A stretch of DNA of 64,000 bases from Entomortierella parvispora (lineage: Eukaryota; Mortierellomycota; Mortierellomycetes; Mortierellales; Mortierellaceae), in assembly GCA_963573315.1 (NCBI GenBank), contig OY752141.1, positions 2,480,001-2,544,000 on the forward strand, in the 5' to 3' direction. The translations under genes and the position numbers were made by a program. The notes under the pieces were generated by a model that did not search any database, was not told where the DNA came from, and was given only the letters and a program-made list of their open reading frames with translations. Below, piece after piece: positions 32,797 to 45,063 of this stretch (position 1 is its first letter; each line of letters begins with the position of its first letter).

Positions 32797-34473
32797 ATGA
32801 ACCATCAGTCGTCTCATTCTGCCTTGGAGAATGCCGCTCCATGGGCATCATCACCGCCGGCGATCAGCATCTTTGACATTCATCTCCTTGTTTCAAAGAT
32901 CTGCTCCTTTCTCCACAGTCGCGCGCTTCGGTGCTGTACACTCGTGAGCCACGACTTTTACCACGCTTTCAATCCTTTCCTCTGGAAAACGATTCGCATC
33001 CAACACAGGATGACCTACAATCGATTTCTCCGACCTGAAGCCCAACTAGCCCTGGCCCACCACGCGTCCTTCGTCACCCACGTTTCCTCTGTTTTTGGCT
33101 CTGTGTGGGAACTCTTTCTTTCTCAAGGTTGTCGGAACCTTCTTGCCATCGACAGCCCTGGTCTCGATGGGCGTCCCTTGCACCCACTCGTCAACAAGCG
33201 CGATATTCTCTCCCTCATCTCACTCATAACCTCCAGTCCTCAACTCATAACACTACGCGTGCAATCCTTCACGTTTAAAAACGAGGCAATGGAGTTGTTC
33301 AGCGCGGCACTGCGTCAACATCCAACCTTGAAACATCTGGAGATTGGGAGTCGCTACAGTAAGAGTTGCCACAGAGTCCAGTCCTTCCTGTGGAGCACAT
33401 TCAGATTGGAGACGCTGTCTCTAGGGTTTACCATCTTGGAAAATGAGGATGATAGCCTGAAAGTAGAGGATGCCGAGGCGATTATGGCATTAACGTTGCA
33501 GGAGGACCCCATGTTTTCTGTAAAGCGCCTGTGTTTGCCAGAGAGGATCACCGATTTTAGCCACAGGTCAATGGTCGAGATCCTGAAACGCTTTCACCAC
33601 GTCGAGTACTTGGAATTCTCTTCAACTTACGCTGTCTGGGGATGGCCTCAGTATCTATTTCCTGTTATCATTAACAACATGCTTCACCTTCAACACGTCG
33701 AGTTCCAAGCATCCGATTTGAGGGGTCGTCATCTAACAAACATCATCCGAGCTTGCAGGCGTCTTTCGACCTTTAAAGCTCGCTTTGTCATAAAAAAGTC
33801 TGACGAGACGGTCGATGCACTCATTGAATGTCACAGTGAGTCGCTGAAGTGCTGTCAATTGTATAGTACCGACCAATTGACAAGCCCTCGGATCATAAGG
33901 CTGCTGACTTCTTGTCCAGCACTGGAGGTCTTGGACCTGATGATCTCTTCGAGCTGGTGGCTCCAGAAAAAAATGTTGACACTGCACCGTATTTTCAAGG
34001 CAAGGATAAGAGGAGGTGAGCAGGCAGCAGTGGAAGCCAGCGATCTGGAAAAGAGCTTCAGTCCGATAAGCGCTCCCTGGGTATGCAGAGATCTTCGGGT
34101 ACTGAGGATCATTTACAAACCTCTCTCAGTGCTGCATCCACCGACATCTTCAGCCCATCTGCAACCAAACCCTGCTCCACTGGTTCACGAAATCCTGCCC
34201 CGGGTTCTTTATGAACGCATCAGTGCCCTGTCAAAGCTGGAGGAATTAAGACTAGGCCTCCCAGCGGATATTTCTTTGCATCGAACAGTCAGCACGGAGA
34301 ATCAGTGGATCCAGAACATCAACGAAGCCCTTCAGGCCTTTGCAAAACTAGATCGCCTCCAAAAGCTGGAACTTCGAGGGCATGGGCCGTTTATCAGCAA
34401 GGCTGAACTGAGCAGGGTTCGAAAGAAGCACTGGAAGGATATCCAATGGGTTGAGTTCTCCAGCAACGAGTGA
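32797..34473 (+). CDS. F-box/leucine-rich-repeat protein (family member 3)
   Basis: 558 residues from ATG at 32797. An open frame reaches back to 32461, inside the preceding gene, and is not used. The F-box near residues 24-62 (ISIFDIHLLVSKICSFLHSR...CCTLVSHDFYHAFNPFLW) is the most diverged of the five: the usual proline and the RVSRxWY block are changed. Repeats such as LRVQSFTFKNEAMELF and LKHLEIGSRY are recognisable. The signature reads SAPWVCRDLRVLRI and the end VRKKHWKDIQWVEF, so it belongs to the same family. It is longer than its neighbours because of inserts in the repeat region. Tandem position and same strand suggest old local duplication with strong divergence. Confidence 0.82.
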   Translation: MNHQSSHSALENAAPWASSPPAISIFDIHLLVSKICSFLHSRALRCCTLVSHDFYHAFNPFLWKTIRIQHRMTYNRFLRPEAQLALAHHASFVTHVSSVFGSVWELFLSQGCRNLLAIDSPGLDGRPLHPLVNKRDILSLISLITSSPQLITLRVQSFTFKNEAMELFSAALRQHPTLKHLEIGSRYSKSCHRVQSFLWSTFRLETLSLGFTILENEDDSLKVEDAEAIMALTLQEDPMFSVKRLCLPERITDFSHRSMVEILKRFHHVEYLEFSSTYAVWGWPQYLFPVIINNMLHLQHVEFQASDLRGRHLTNIIRACRRLSTFKARFVIKKSDETVDALIECHSESLKCCQLYSTDQLTSPRIIRLLTSCPALEVLDLMISSSWWLQKKMLTLHRIFKARIRGGEQAAVEASDLEKSFSPISAPWVCRDLRVLRIIYKPLSVLHPPTSSAHLQPNPAPLVHEILPRVLYERISALSKLEELRLGLPADISLHRTVSTENQWIQNINEALQAFAKLDRLQKLELRGHGPFISKAELSRVRKKHWKDIQWVEFSSNE

Positions 34474-34711
34474 GCGAGAGAATAAACGACGCGTGGAGAA
34501 CGCGGAGAGCACGATGCTGTTACGCAGTCACTCCACCTTTTGTTCCCACACTATTGTCATTCACATGAATCACTTCTCTTCTCTACATTTCATTTCAAGA
34601 GCACGACCACATCTCCCAGGACCCAGGATAGGAATCTGAATTTGCCCAACAACAACGACAGTGACAACGATTAATTAACTGTTGACCAGACCAAGACTAC
34701 ATCAAACAGCC

Positions 34712-35674
34712 ATGATCGACATCCACGCCCACATATACCCACCGACCATTCCACTAGAGTCCATCACCCCTCTAGTCCAACGCGCCAAGGCTGCTGGTCT
34801 GAGTTCTCTCCTCTCCGTCTCAGAGACGCTCGTGGACGCTCGTCAAATCCTTCGTCTCTCAATCCAACACCCAGGCTTCATTTTTGCTTGTGCTGGCCTT
34901 CACCCTGCCCAGCCTATCCGAGACGCTGATGGAGCCACGATCGGGACCCGGACAGTTTTGGAATCCGATTTGGAGGGTGTCTTTGAGTTTATGGAAGAGA
35001 ATCTTTCTCGTCTTGCCGGCATTGGAGAAGTTGGACTGGATTTTACTCTGCAAGTCCTCAATTCGGATCAAAACCCGGAGCGGTTTCACAAGAAGCCGGA
35101 CGATATCAAGACAGAGCAACGCAAAGTGTTTGCGCGACAGGCTCGATTTGCGATCCAACATGACCTGGCCTTGAATGTTCATTCCAGGAATGCAGGACAT
35201 CATGCCATCACGTTATTGGAAGAATTGGGGGCCAAGAAGGTGGTTTTACATGCGTTTGATGGTCAGATCAAGTACGTCCGAAGAGCTTTGCAACTCGGCT
35301 TTTATTTCTCGATCCCGACCAGTGTGGTAAGGATAGCACAACAACAGGAATTGGCCAAGGAAGTACCGTTGGAGTTTATGTTGCTAGAATCGGATACACC
35401 TTGCTTAGCGCCTGAAAAAGGCGTGAGCAATGTGCCGTCGAACCTGTGTGTGGCGGCTCAGGAGATTGCCAGGATCAAGAACCTGGACCTGGAAACGGTG
35501 GTAAATTGAGTTTTTTTGTTCGTTTTGAATGAGTACGGTTGCTGATGTTGACAAATCACTCTCTTTATCTCTCATTCCTTCCTTTTGTGCTTATAGATTA
35601 CTGCGACGACAGAGAACGCCTACAAGTTGTTTCCAAAGATCAAACCCCATATACCAGCGCTAACAAGAATCTAA
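34712..35674 (+). CDS. TatD-family metal-dependent hydrolase, 2 exons
   Basis: Exons 34712-35500 and 35597-35674 give 288 residues. The start is the ATG placing MIDIHAH at the N-terminus, so the metal-binding HxH of the TIM-barrel amidohydrolase fold sits where TatD proteins have it. Further metal or catalytic positions are visible in GIGEVGLDF, LNVHSRNAG, VLHAFDG and LLESDTPCLAP. TatD proteins are Mg2+-dependent DNases/exonucleases linked to DNA repair and apoptosis-like DNA degradation. The intron after ETV restores the C-terminal helix ITATTENAYKLFPKI; without it the frame stops at once. Cellular location is not evident. Confidence 0.9.
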
Positions 35675-36097
35675 GGAAATAAAACAGCAAATTACGATTT
35701 GTGTGGTTTGTTATTGGATATTGGCATAGACAGTAGGTGTCTCATAAGGTAAAAGAAGGGAAAGGATGCACAAACAGAAGAATCGTTACGGCTCTAAAGG
35801 ATAAGAAGCACGGATGATATTAAACTAATTACAGAGAGAAGGGAGGACAGGTAAAGGTAGACCAAAGGGGAAAGAAAAAAAGCAATTGTCGAATATTGAA
35901 AAAATCCAATTCTTGCCGCAGTTGGGGTCCATCAAGTAGAGAAGGAAAGACCTGCTTGCCCATCTTTTGAACATCTTGATCATGAGGCCAGACTTTCAAA
36001 TGCAACCAACTCTAGCCAGGGAGAGCTAAAGCATTGCCTTCCTTGAATTGTCGCTTGGGAATCAAAGTGCTCCGACCTTTTTTTTTTTTTTTTTTTT
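35675..36097. other. Convergent 3' region with T22 tract
   Basis: This is the shared downstream region of the TatD (+) and septin (-) genes. It ends in 22 consecutive T at 36078-36099, which on the septin strand is a poly(A) run beginning inside the TAA stop codon. No gene is seen. Confidence 0.6.
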
Positions 36098-38444
36098 TTA
36101 AACCTGCTGGGCTTCAAGTGTCTGAAGTTGCTGCTCCTTTGCCCAGAGTTCCTGCTGCTTCTCCTTCAACTCTCGTTCGACCTTCAGTTCAATTTCGCGT
36201 AGTTTCTCTTCTTCCTTCCGAAGCTGCTCCTCCTTCATTCGTGCATGCTGGTCCTCTTCATCAGTCCCGTCCCTACAAGAAGAAGAAACCCCTCCATGTG
36301 ATTAGGTTTCCATCCCATGTGGTTTGCAAAGATAAAGAGAAAAAGAAACAAGGGGGGTACAGTGTGCTAACAGCGTCTGTACCTACTCCGACAAATCATC
36401 GGCACTGCGGGACAACTTCTCGGTACGGTAGTTCTCGTAGAGATAGTCGTGAGTGATATCCTTCAAGTCCTGCAAATGCGAGCTGTTTGTGAGTTAACAA
36501 CAATGAAAAAAGAATTAGACATTAGACGACTCCTCGGACAATACTTGTATATTTTTTTTTGACCACATCCAGATGTTTATACCTAAGCAAAGCTAAACGC
36601 AACTTTGCGAAATCGCAGTGCTGAGAGTTATCGACCTCGACAATACCCCACGGGTACTGTCGAGCACGAACCTTGCGACCGCTCACCACGATCTCCTCCT
36701 CACATCCGATCAAAGCAAAGGGAAGGAGCGAGCGAAGATGTCCGTTTTCCTCCACCGTCTCCTCATCATCCTCTTCAGGGTCATAGGGAAAGTTGTAGAT
36801 TGGAATATTGTAGTGCTCAATATCCTCCATGATCTGGGATGGATTAAGACACACACACAGATTAGCATGCTTGATTGCGAATATGTTCAGGTCCCTCGAA
36901 TTGACTTACGCGCTTCTTGAAGTCAGCGAGCTCACTGGGAGTCAAGGTGTCAGACTTTCCAATGACAGGGATGACATTAATGCGAGGGCTCAGACGCTTC
37001 ATAAGCTCAATGTCAATCTCTCTCAGGCTACGAACGCAGATTCCCAAATAAATCCTGTTAGAATGACGGTTGTCCTCTTCCGGTGTCAATCTCAGCTTTC
37101 AATTGCCCTCTCTAAAAGGGTTTACCTGTGTCCGGTAGGGGCGATAAAGTAAAGAAGAGCGTGGACACGATTGTCACGGAAGCGGGGGTTGCGCTTGATC
37201 CTAGACTCTTCAGACAGAATGTCGTCGTACTGGCGCTCAAGGTATCCAAGGATCTCTTGAAAGCTGCAATGAATTTTTAAGTGTTGTACGGGATACCAGA
37301 AGTTAGCTGAGAGCCATCTCGCTTTGTTGTGGTATGTTCTGTGTGTCTGTCTGTCTCTCTCTGTGTGTGTGGATGAGCAAGGAGCGAACGAAACTGCAAG
37401 GGGCAGGACAGAAATGAAAAAGGGACGTTTTGACACACCTACTCCTCAAAGGGAGAGAGAGAGTGAAAAAGAACCAGCGACAAAAAAAACCAAAAACAAA
37501 TCAAGGGCAAGGAGTAACAATGTGGCACTAGGACAGAAGTCTCACGCCAGCCTCTTCTCACCGCGGTAAAAAGACGAAAAGGAAAACCCACTCTAGAACT
37601 AAGTATGGAAGCTTACCAGTATTCGTTGTCGATCATGTCTCCAAAGCCAGGAGTGTCGACGACAGTGAGGGAAATCTTGACACCATCTTCATCCAGCTCT
37701 GAAAGAGAAATGAGAACAGAGGAAAAGACAAAAGCGATTGTCAGCGCTCACACCTGGACTGATCACAACAAGAACTACCAAACATCAGGCACAACATACC
37801 AACGGTGTAAGGCTTGATCTTGATGCCCTCCTCGATATGGGCCATCTCTGGTTCGTCGCATTCGCGCTTTGGGACCACATCAGCATCGCACAGAGTGTTG
37901 ATGAAGGTCGTTCGACCCAAACCCGAGGCGCCTACAATCAGTAGAAGGGAGCTGAGTGAGTGAGTAATGGTTCGTTGTCTTTTTGTTGGTGGTGCTTTGA
38001 AGACAGCCAAGAGCCACGTACCGACGACCATCAGCGTGAATTGAAATCCTTTCTTGACGTTCTTTCTGCGGCCGACACGCTAAAAGGGAGGCAACACAGA
38101 GAATTAGAGCGTGGCGATGGAAGACACTTGCATGCATGCATGCAATGAAGACGAATGGGACGCGTGTTTTTTTTTCTTCTTTCACTACGTCGTGGACTTT
38201 ACGTGTGACATGTTGCAAAAGGTTGACGAAGGTAATGGACTTTGGGGGACAAAGGAGTATGAAGGATGGAATGAATGGTAATAGAATTGAATGAACGAAG
38301 AGCAAGAATGGAATGCAGGAAACAAAGAGGAGACGAAGAAGGACCAGGCCAGACTTCAGAGAGAAAAAGAAAACCGAACGCGCACACCGATAGCAATCCC
38401 ATCCGTCTCCACATGCGGACTGGGACACCATCTAAAATAGACAT
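36098..38444 (-). CDS. CDC11: Septin, Cdc11-type, about 9 exons
   Basis: Secure exons are 38022-38079, 37800-37931, 37617-37698, 37126-37263, 36910-37027, 36583-36833, 36387-36482 and 36098-36272. A first exon at 38388-38444 (MSILDGVPVR...) fits the frame but has only a GTGTGC donor and is tentative. The total would be 368 residues. Septins polymerise into hetero-oligomeric rods and collars at the cell cortex, septa and hyphal tips. Visible are the polybasic helix RRKNVKKGFQFTLMV, the P-loop GASGLGRTT, DTPGFGDMID (G3), PVIGKSDTLTPSEL (G4) and a C-terminal coiled coil rich in Glu, Lys and Gln. The P-loop has Arg where GTP-binding septins have Lys, as in yeast Cdc11, and the following FINTLC also matches Cdc11. 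It is therefore probably the terminal, non-hydrolysing subunit. Confidence 0.9.
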
Positions 38445-39255
38445 AATTGCTCAGATTCCTTGCTCCGTGTCTGGACGCTTGCCAATGGTTGTTTGCTGCT
38501 CGTGCGTCCGGTGGTGGTGTTTTGTTTGTAGCTGACTGACATTCATAGTTTGGCTGGTAGCCATGGATGCTCAGGTTCATTGGGATCCGTCATGGCTCTC
38601 TCCAGCTCTTTGACAAGGCTCACCCTCCTTTTCGTCAATGGAGGTGCGAATGCATCTTCATGCAACGAGCCCTTCTTCTCAGAGCAAGTTTGCTAAATGA
38701 ATGAGATTGATAAGACCGGAGAGACGCGCACAAACGCGTCCCTCTCTGGATCCTACAATAACCCTGTTCGGTGGTCTGTTAAAGACGCGCGTGTGCGTGC
38801 ACTTGTGTATCACAGAAGGACCGCGAAGCAGTTGGGAGAGGAGCAGCAAAGGGTAGTTGACGGACACAAAAGTGCAAGTGACTCCACGACAACCCATCCC
38901 TGGCTGCACCAACCTATCATATCCAACGGTCAACGACGTCGATTCCGGAAAGGAAACAAACACGCCGAAACGACAGAAAGGCGCGGACTATATCGTTGGA
39001 GTTGACAGCAAAGACACTGGTCCATCCGTATTTCATCATGTGCAAACAGGATGTGCTCATCCACGCCTTGGGCAGACATGAGGTTCGAACAGTTGACAAT
39101 GACGGACAAACAGATAACCATTTTTTTATCCAGTTTCTTCTCTTTTGTTTTTCTTTCTCTTTCGCCTTCCACCTTCTCCAAAACTCCACAACTGTTCATT
39201 CTCGTCTTTTATTGTTCATCAAGTTTCGTCTAACACCCTCCCCCCTTCCTCCCCA
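38445..39255. other. Divergent promoter region, septin / TCP11-like
   Basis: About 800 bases between divergent starts. The last 130 bases before 39256 are strongly T/C-rich, a probable leader of the TCP11-like gene. No further gene is supported. Confidence 0.5.
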
Positions 39256-42200
39256 ATGCATCTCCCCAGCTATGCTGGCATGCCCAGTTTTATTCACCTG
39301 GAGGATACTGACCCCCATCATTATCCTATGAAGACCTTCAGGAAGCAAAAGGATCGAAAACAGCTCTCGTCCACATCTGTCAACCAGCCTCGCTCTGCTA
39401 TGTCCAGTCCACGTTTTCCTCGAGACAATGATTCCTTCTTCGCCTCCACCTCCTCCACTACCATGGCTGCCTCTCATTCTTCTTTGCTGAAAAAGTCATT
39501 CATCCCCAGGAACCCACGCTTTCACCCCAACGCCAGCGCTTCTTCTCTGAAACGACACGGTCGCTCTGCTGCCTCTAGAGTGAGAGGCAAACATGGCGCC
39601 GTCAAAGCTGCAGCTCGTCGACATAGTCACCCTCAGGCTCGGTCTGAAGGTCCCAACATCCCCAACAATGTTAACGTGCACAGTAGCCGATCCTCCAAAC
39701 TTAGGTCGTACATGCAGCAGCGCAGACTTCGCCTTCGACGACGACTCTCAGGTCAACAGGATCTCGTTTCCTCCTCCGACGCCTCTTCCTTGGACGGTGG
39801 AGACCACGGGATTGAGGTTGAAGGTGTGGATCTGGTGGGTAACAGTATCAGCATGGAAGGTCTCGTGGACCCCTTCATGAGCCCAGAACAGTATCGACAG
39901 CACATGTGTACACTTGAGCAGCGACTCTGGGAGAGGACTCAGTCCGCAGCCAAGAGTCGATCAGAGTTCTTGATGGAGCGTCGTCTCTCGGCCTCTGAGC
40001 GTTTTGGTCATGTTCAGCGAGTGGTCTTGCAACGACGACAGGAACAGGAACGACGTCAACGCAAGGTCCGAGAGGAGTTGGATCAAAAGATGAAGAGAGC
40101 TGTGGCTCGTAAGGCGGCGTTCCTGGAGGCAGCAATCGAGAATGATCCCTCGAGACGTTTTCGTCGCAGAAGCAGCAGTGGCACCGGATCCTCTTCCGAC
40201 AATGGCACAAAAACCGATGACAACAACAACAGAGGCAAGTCTCTGTCCTCTTCCGTAAAGGTCTTGAAGGTCGAAGGAAGATCGACTAAAAATAGCGGGG
40301 TCGTCATGGACAAGGATATGACCAATGGGCCAAAAGAAGGAGCCAAAGGCAGAGAAGTAGATACAGCAGCAGCAGCAGCAGCAGGAGAAGGAGCAGCAGC
40401 CGACCACTTGACTTTGGGGGGTACGACAACAAAGGATACTTCAACTGCGAGAACAGCTGGTGCACATGTGAACAAGATTACAAAAAAGACGACCGCCTCA
40501 GGAACGACAGGCGCGATCACAATTCATAACACTAGAGAAGCGACTGTTCTGCAGGATAGCGACAGACGACAGCACAATGACACCATTGGCATCTCTGCCA
40601 ACACCGTCGCTCCAGAAGCCGACACGCGCGAGGTTGTGTTTACGACAGAGGCCTGGCAGCGAACATTGCTCAGGAACCACTTTACGAGCCTCAGGGGCAT
40701 GCTGATGGTATTTGCGCTCCACTTTAGCGAGAACTACTTCAAGGCATGCGGGTTCGACAAGGCGGTGGCGTATTTGCGCGAGGCCCGGACGGAGGCGATT
40801 GACGAGGTGATCTGCAGGCTGTCGGACTGTAGCGACCGTTTCCAAGGCACATACGAGAAGCAAAAGAAAAACTGTGTGCGCGTGTTTCTGAGTGCGTACA
40901 TGGTGGTACATTACCCTGAGGATGTTCGGACAGGGCCTACCGAGGTAAGAATCGAGAGCAAAGAGCGAGAAAGAAGGAGAGCATGGCAGAAAGAAAGAAC
41001 GAGAGCGAGAACGAGAAGATTAATAATTCGACCGGGGGCTGCAGCACACAAAACACACGATCCAGGGGGGTGTGTCAAGCTGAGAACACAAAAAAAAACA
41101 ACAAAATAACAAAACACGCGGCTAACCTCCTCTTCTCTATTCATTTCTCTTTCTTCTTCCTTCCTTCACCCATCCCACATGGACTCTACTCCCACCCCCA
41201 TTCTCCTCCACACACAATCACAGCTGCCGAATGCCACAGGCGCGCCACTTCAGGATGATTCATTCGCAGAGCTGGTCGAATCAGCAAAGGCGTTCCTCGA
41301 CGCATTGAAGACTTGGGTCGAACTGGACGAGTCAAAGATTGCTCAGGAACGGCCCATTGACCACCCAACTTCGCCTACCTCGCCTGCCCCGTCCACCACC
41401 TCTGGAGACACCCTCGACAGCTGCGATGTTAACGACTGGCGAAATGTTGCTTTCAAGAAAAACTTTGAGCAAGCTTGGCATAGCTACTACAACATGTTCA
41501 ATACCTGGAAGGCACAGGATGCCAGTCGGCTGGTCGCCGCCATCGTCGAGCATGCGCAAGGGATCATGGCTATATGGCAATCCATCCGAGGACACCCAGA
41601 GACTCAGCGCGAGTGGGAGCCTAAGATTGAGGCCCAGAGACGAGACCTTTCTCGGAAGGCCATGCAGTTGGAAGGACGACAGGGAGAGGACAAGATCAGC
41701 GTTGTCTTCCAGGAGTTCGTCCAGCACACTGTGGGACTCTACAGACCCACAGCCGCTCCTAGATCCATCGCTCCTAGACCTATCGCCCCAAAGCCCACCG
41801 CCCTCAATCCAAACGGACGAGAAACATCGTCTACTACATCGGCGCCGGTCTTTACTCCTGAACCTCATGTTGATCCGGAGAAGAAAGATGTAACTCAATC
41901 AACACATCACGCTGATATCGCAGAACCTATGGACATCGAGTCAGAGAACATTACAGAAGCAAAGGAGGTGGCAGAGCATACAAACGCCGCCGAGCCCATG
42001 GAAGATGTAGAAACCTTGGGCTTGATCGTGGCGAAGGAGACACAGGCGACAGAGGCAGCATCTCAAAAGACAGTGAAGAAGAGACAGCGCAAGCCTTCTG
42101 TTGCCAAAAAGATCAAGGATATTGTCAGCGCAAGTGCGGTTCCTGAGCCTTCCCCCACCCCCGTCGCCGATAGTATAGAGGATGCCCCTCAGAATAAGAA

Positions 42201-44628
42201 ACCAGCACTGGACAAACCCAGCAGGAAACAAACTATCCAACAGATCTCTGCTGATTTAATCTCTGGCGCCAGGCCGCCTGCCCAGTGGACCAATCTTCAG
42301 CTACTTCATGAACTCTGCCTGGATCCAAAGTTCAAGATTGAGCCAAAGCGGCCCCATGCTGGGGGTGGACCAGGGTCCGATTTGACGAGCAGTGAAGGTG
42401 GACCCAGTCAAAGTTTAGAGGGACGCATTCGTGCCATGGCGACCAAGGCCTATTTCGACAAGATCCGAGAAGATGTGGAGAACGGGATGTTGAATAAGTG
42501 GATTACACCATTACTGACGACGATTCGACAGCAGTTGTTGGACATGGTCACACCCGGCTCCCTATTCGCTAAGCAGATCGAGGATTCACTGGATCTGGAA
42601 TTTGTGCAGCAGCAGGTCGACCAAAATGTCTACGACGTTCACAATGCACTTTCCAACGTCTTGGAGTGGATGGCAAAGTTGTGCGCTCCTCTCCGAGACG
42701 CAGCCTTGAGGCGGATTAAATTAGACTTGAAGGCACTGCATCAATCTAGCGAATCGTCTTCTTCTCATCCAAAGGAGCCCCCCAGCGCAACCTCGGCCAT
42801 TCCAAAGGACATTGTTAGCGTCTTGAGAGCGACCCTAGAATTGTTGGATGAGATGCTTATGGACATTGCGAACTACAGACTGACAGTTGCCCGACCGACT
42901 TTGGAGAAGCAGGCGATCCCCTATGAGCAAAACGCGTTTGGCGAGTCTTTGACGAAGGGAGAAACATCCCTAGAGAAGACGACGGCTTGGCTCCAACAGG
43001 CTGCAGCAAAGTTTAACAGTTCCCCTACCACTATTTCCGTCCCAGAGCCTGCACCCGGTCGAGTACGCGAGAAGCCCAACATGCAGACCAGTCGCTATTT
43101 TGAGATTTTTGTGAACGCAGTTTTGGATTTGCTGTTTGGTCAGGAGCTGCTGGACCGGTACACAAATTTCCCAGAGACGTTTTACTTGGACCAGACCCGT
43201 CTGAATCGCTACCAAAACGAAATCCAAGCAATTTTAATGGTGGCGATCCTGATGAACCTCTCCAACAATGTTCAGCCACTGTTACCCGAGAAAGATCAAG
43301 CCGAACTTCAAATCCAATTGTTCAAGTTGTTGGAAACCAGCAGTACGGGACCGGATACGTTAGCGGAGGCAATCATTGAAGCCAAGGAAAAGGTCTTGCT
43401 GAAGACATCTCTGGTAGCACCGCCAATTCGACGTGTCTCTCCCGGGGGTGGGGACGCATCTGCATCGAGCCCGGCGTCGAGCGCGGCTCAGTTCCTGCTG
43501 TCAAACGACCAAAAGAATTATCTCCGGAACTCGATCAAGTCTGCCATGTCGTTTGATTCGAATCTCTTCTCTGTTTTATCTCCACGTCTTCGCCAGATCA
43601 TCGAGACGTTTATCCTTTTGCCTCTTCCTGGACCAAGGTCATGCTTGCATCCGGCACTGGAACCTCGAGCCTTGGCCAAGGTTGGTCTGGGGACTTTGAG
43701 TGATGAGATTGAAAAGGTGGCGACGTTGGTCCGGTTCCTGGTCAAGTACAATGCCCAGGTGTACAGGAAATGGTACGATTCTATATTGAGCGAAATCACC
43801 TCTGAGAAGATTGAGAAGACTGCGGACACTTCAACACCTCCACCAGCCTTGTCAAGCAGTACGGCTATAGAGCAAGCTCCAGCGCCCCCATCACCTATGC
43901 CGCCATTGCCTCCTTCGACCGAGACGGCTGTAGAACAAACTGCAGCATCGTCGTCACCGTTGTTGACAGAAACGGTTGTTGAGCAACCTGTGGCTCTCTC
44001 GTCGCCGGTACCGCCTTCACCGTCGATGGCCGAGGCAGCTGTTGAGCTGCCCGAGGCCTCCTCCACTCCGATGCCATTATCAAGCGACATGGATATGGAA
44101 CAAATTGATGTCGTTTCAGCCCATTTGTCGAGCAATATGGATGTAGAGCAGGATGCAGCTACCTCGTCGCCTGCATCGGCGTCGCCTCTGTTGACTGACA
44201 TTATTGCCGAGAGAGTTGTAGACCTTTCGTCACCTACGCCGCCTTCGCTGTTGTTGAATGAGGAGGCTACTGAGCAGCGTTTGTCGCCCAAGTCGCCATT
44301 GCTGCTGCTGAATGAAATGGATGTTGAGCAAGCTGAGGTGACCACAACTACAGTGCCACGGTCGCCATCGCCCTTGTTGACCGCGATGTCTCCTGAACAA
44401 CCTGAGGCTCTCCCACCAGCCGACCTACTAACGGCTTCGTCAAGTCCTGCCAAGGCTGAGCAGACTAGGGCTTCCGCGTCCCCATCGTCGCCGTCGTCAT
44501 CCTCATCGTCTCTGTCGCCCCCTCCTTCTTCAGAAGGCGATTCTCCAACTGCAATGGATGTGTCTACTCCAAGACCAGAGGTCAACGACGAGATTATGGA
44601 ACCATCTTCAGGACTTCATAGTACGTAG
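39256..44628 (+). CDS. TCP11/Sok1-family protein, 1697 residues, 2 exons
   Basis: Exons 39256-40944 and 41224-44628 join in phase 0 (GPTE|LPNATGA). I take them as one gene because the N-terminal part ends in FLSAYMVVHYPEDV and the second exon opens with ELVESAKAFLDALKTWVEL, which follow each other in TCP11 proteins. A Met at 41179 inside the intron could start a separate protein instead. Visible parts are a basic Ser-rich N-terminus, a long Arg/Gln/Glu coiled coil (QRVVLQRRQEQERRQRKVRE), a low-complexity Ala/Thr region, the T-complex-11 domain (about codons 1000-1420 of the protein, e.g. NALSNVLEWMAKLCAPLRD and LELLDEMLMDIANYRL), and a tail of degenerate Val-Glu-Gln/Ser-Pro repeats. Yeast Sok1 suppresses cAMP/PKA defects, so a link to PKA signalling is a family-based guess. 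The CT-rich bases before 41179 are the main argument for two genes. Confidence 0.8.
43880..44590 (+). repeat. Degenerate coding repeat in the TCP11-like tail
   Basis: The C-terminal tail repeats, about every 20-30 residues, a unit like E-x-[AV]-V-E-Q-x-x-x-x-S-S-P-x-P-P-S-P-x-L-L-x-E (for example ETAVEQTAASSSPLLTETVV and MDVEQDAATSSPASA). At least nine imperfect copies can be counted. The tail is predicted to be disordered and acidic. Confidence 0.7.
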
Positions 44629-44953
44629 TCTTTGGAACATCAGTCATAAATAGCGTGTAGACAGAGTGTGGGATATTATTTTGTCACAAACACGGCCCGT
44701 TTCATTTTATTAGTTGTTTGTTTGGTTTGGGGACTATTTTTTTTTAGTTTGAAGGTTGAAGATGGGGGGAGGGGGGGTTCTTGTGTTTTTACAAAGGGAA
44801 GAGAGTGGAATGAGTGGAAACCGTATGGTACAAGACTGCGATGATGAGAGGAAAAAAATGAAGAAAAAAAAGAAAAATGGTACAAGAAGGTACAAGTGCA
44901 AAACTAAAAAGAGAAAGCGACACAGAAAAAACCATTGATCGATGAAAGGAAAT

Positions 44954-45011
<58 letters not shown>

Positions 45012-45063
45012 AACAAAAAATGATGTTGGGTTTGCGAACAGAGAGGTAGAGGTCGATGGCTTT
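44629..45063. other. Convergent 3' region with GA microsatellite
   Basis: Lies between the stops of the TCP11-like (+) and BRE1 (-) genes. It is T-rich, then A/G-rich, and contains the (GA)n array listed separately. No gene is seen. Confidence 0.6.
44957..45006. repeat. (GA)n perfect microsatellite, about 25 units
   Basis: An essentially uninterrupted AG dinucleotide run of about 50 bases within the 3' region shared by two convergent genes, roughly 60 bases after the BRE1 stop codon. Confidence 0.9.

Noticed and set aside
39961-40520. Minus-strand frames antisense to the TCP11-like gene
   Set aside because: They mirror the Glu/Arg/Ala-rich coding sequence of the plus strand (Ser/Leu/Cys runs); shadows.
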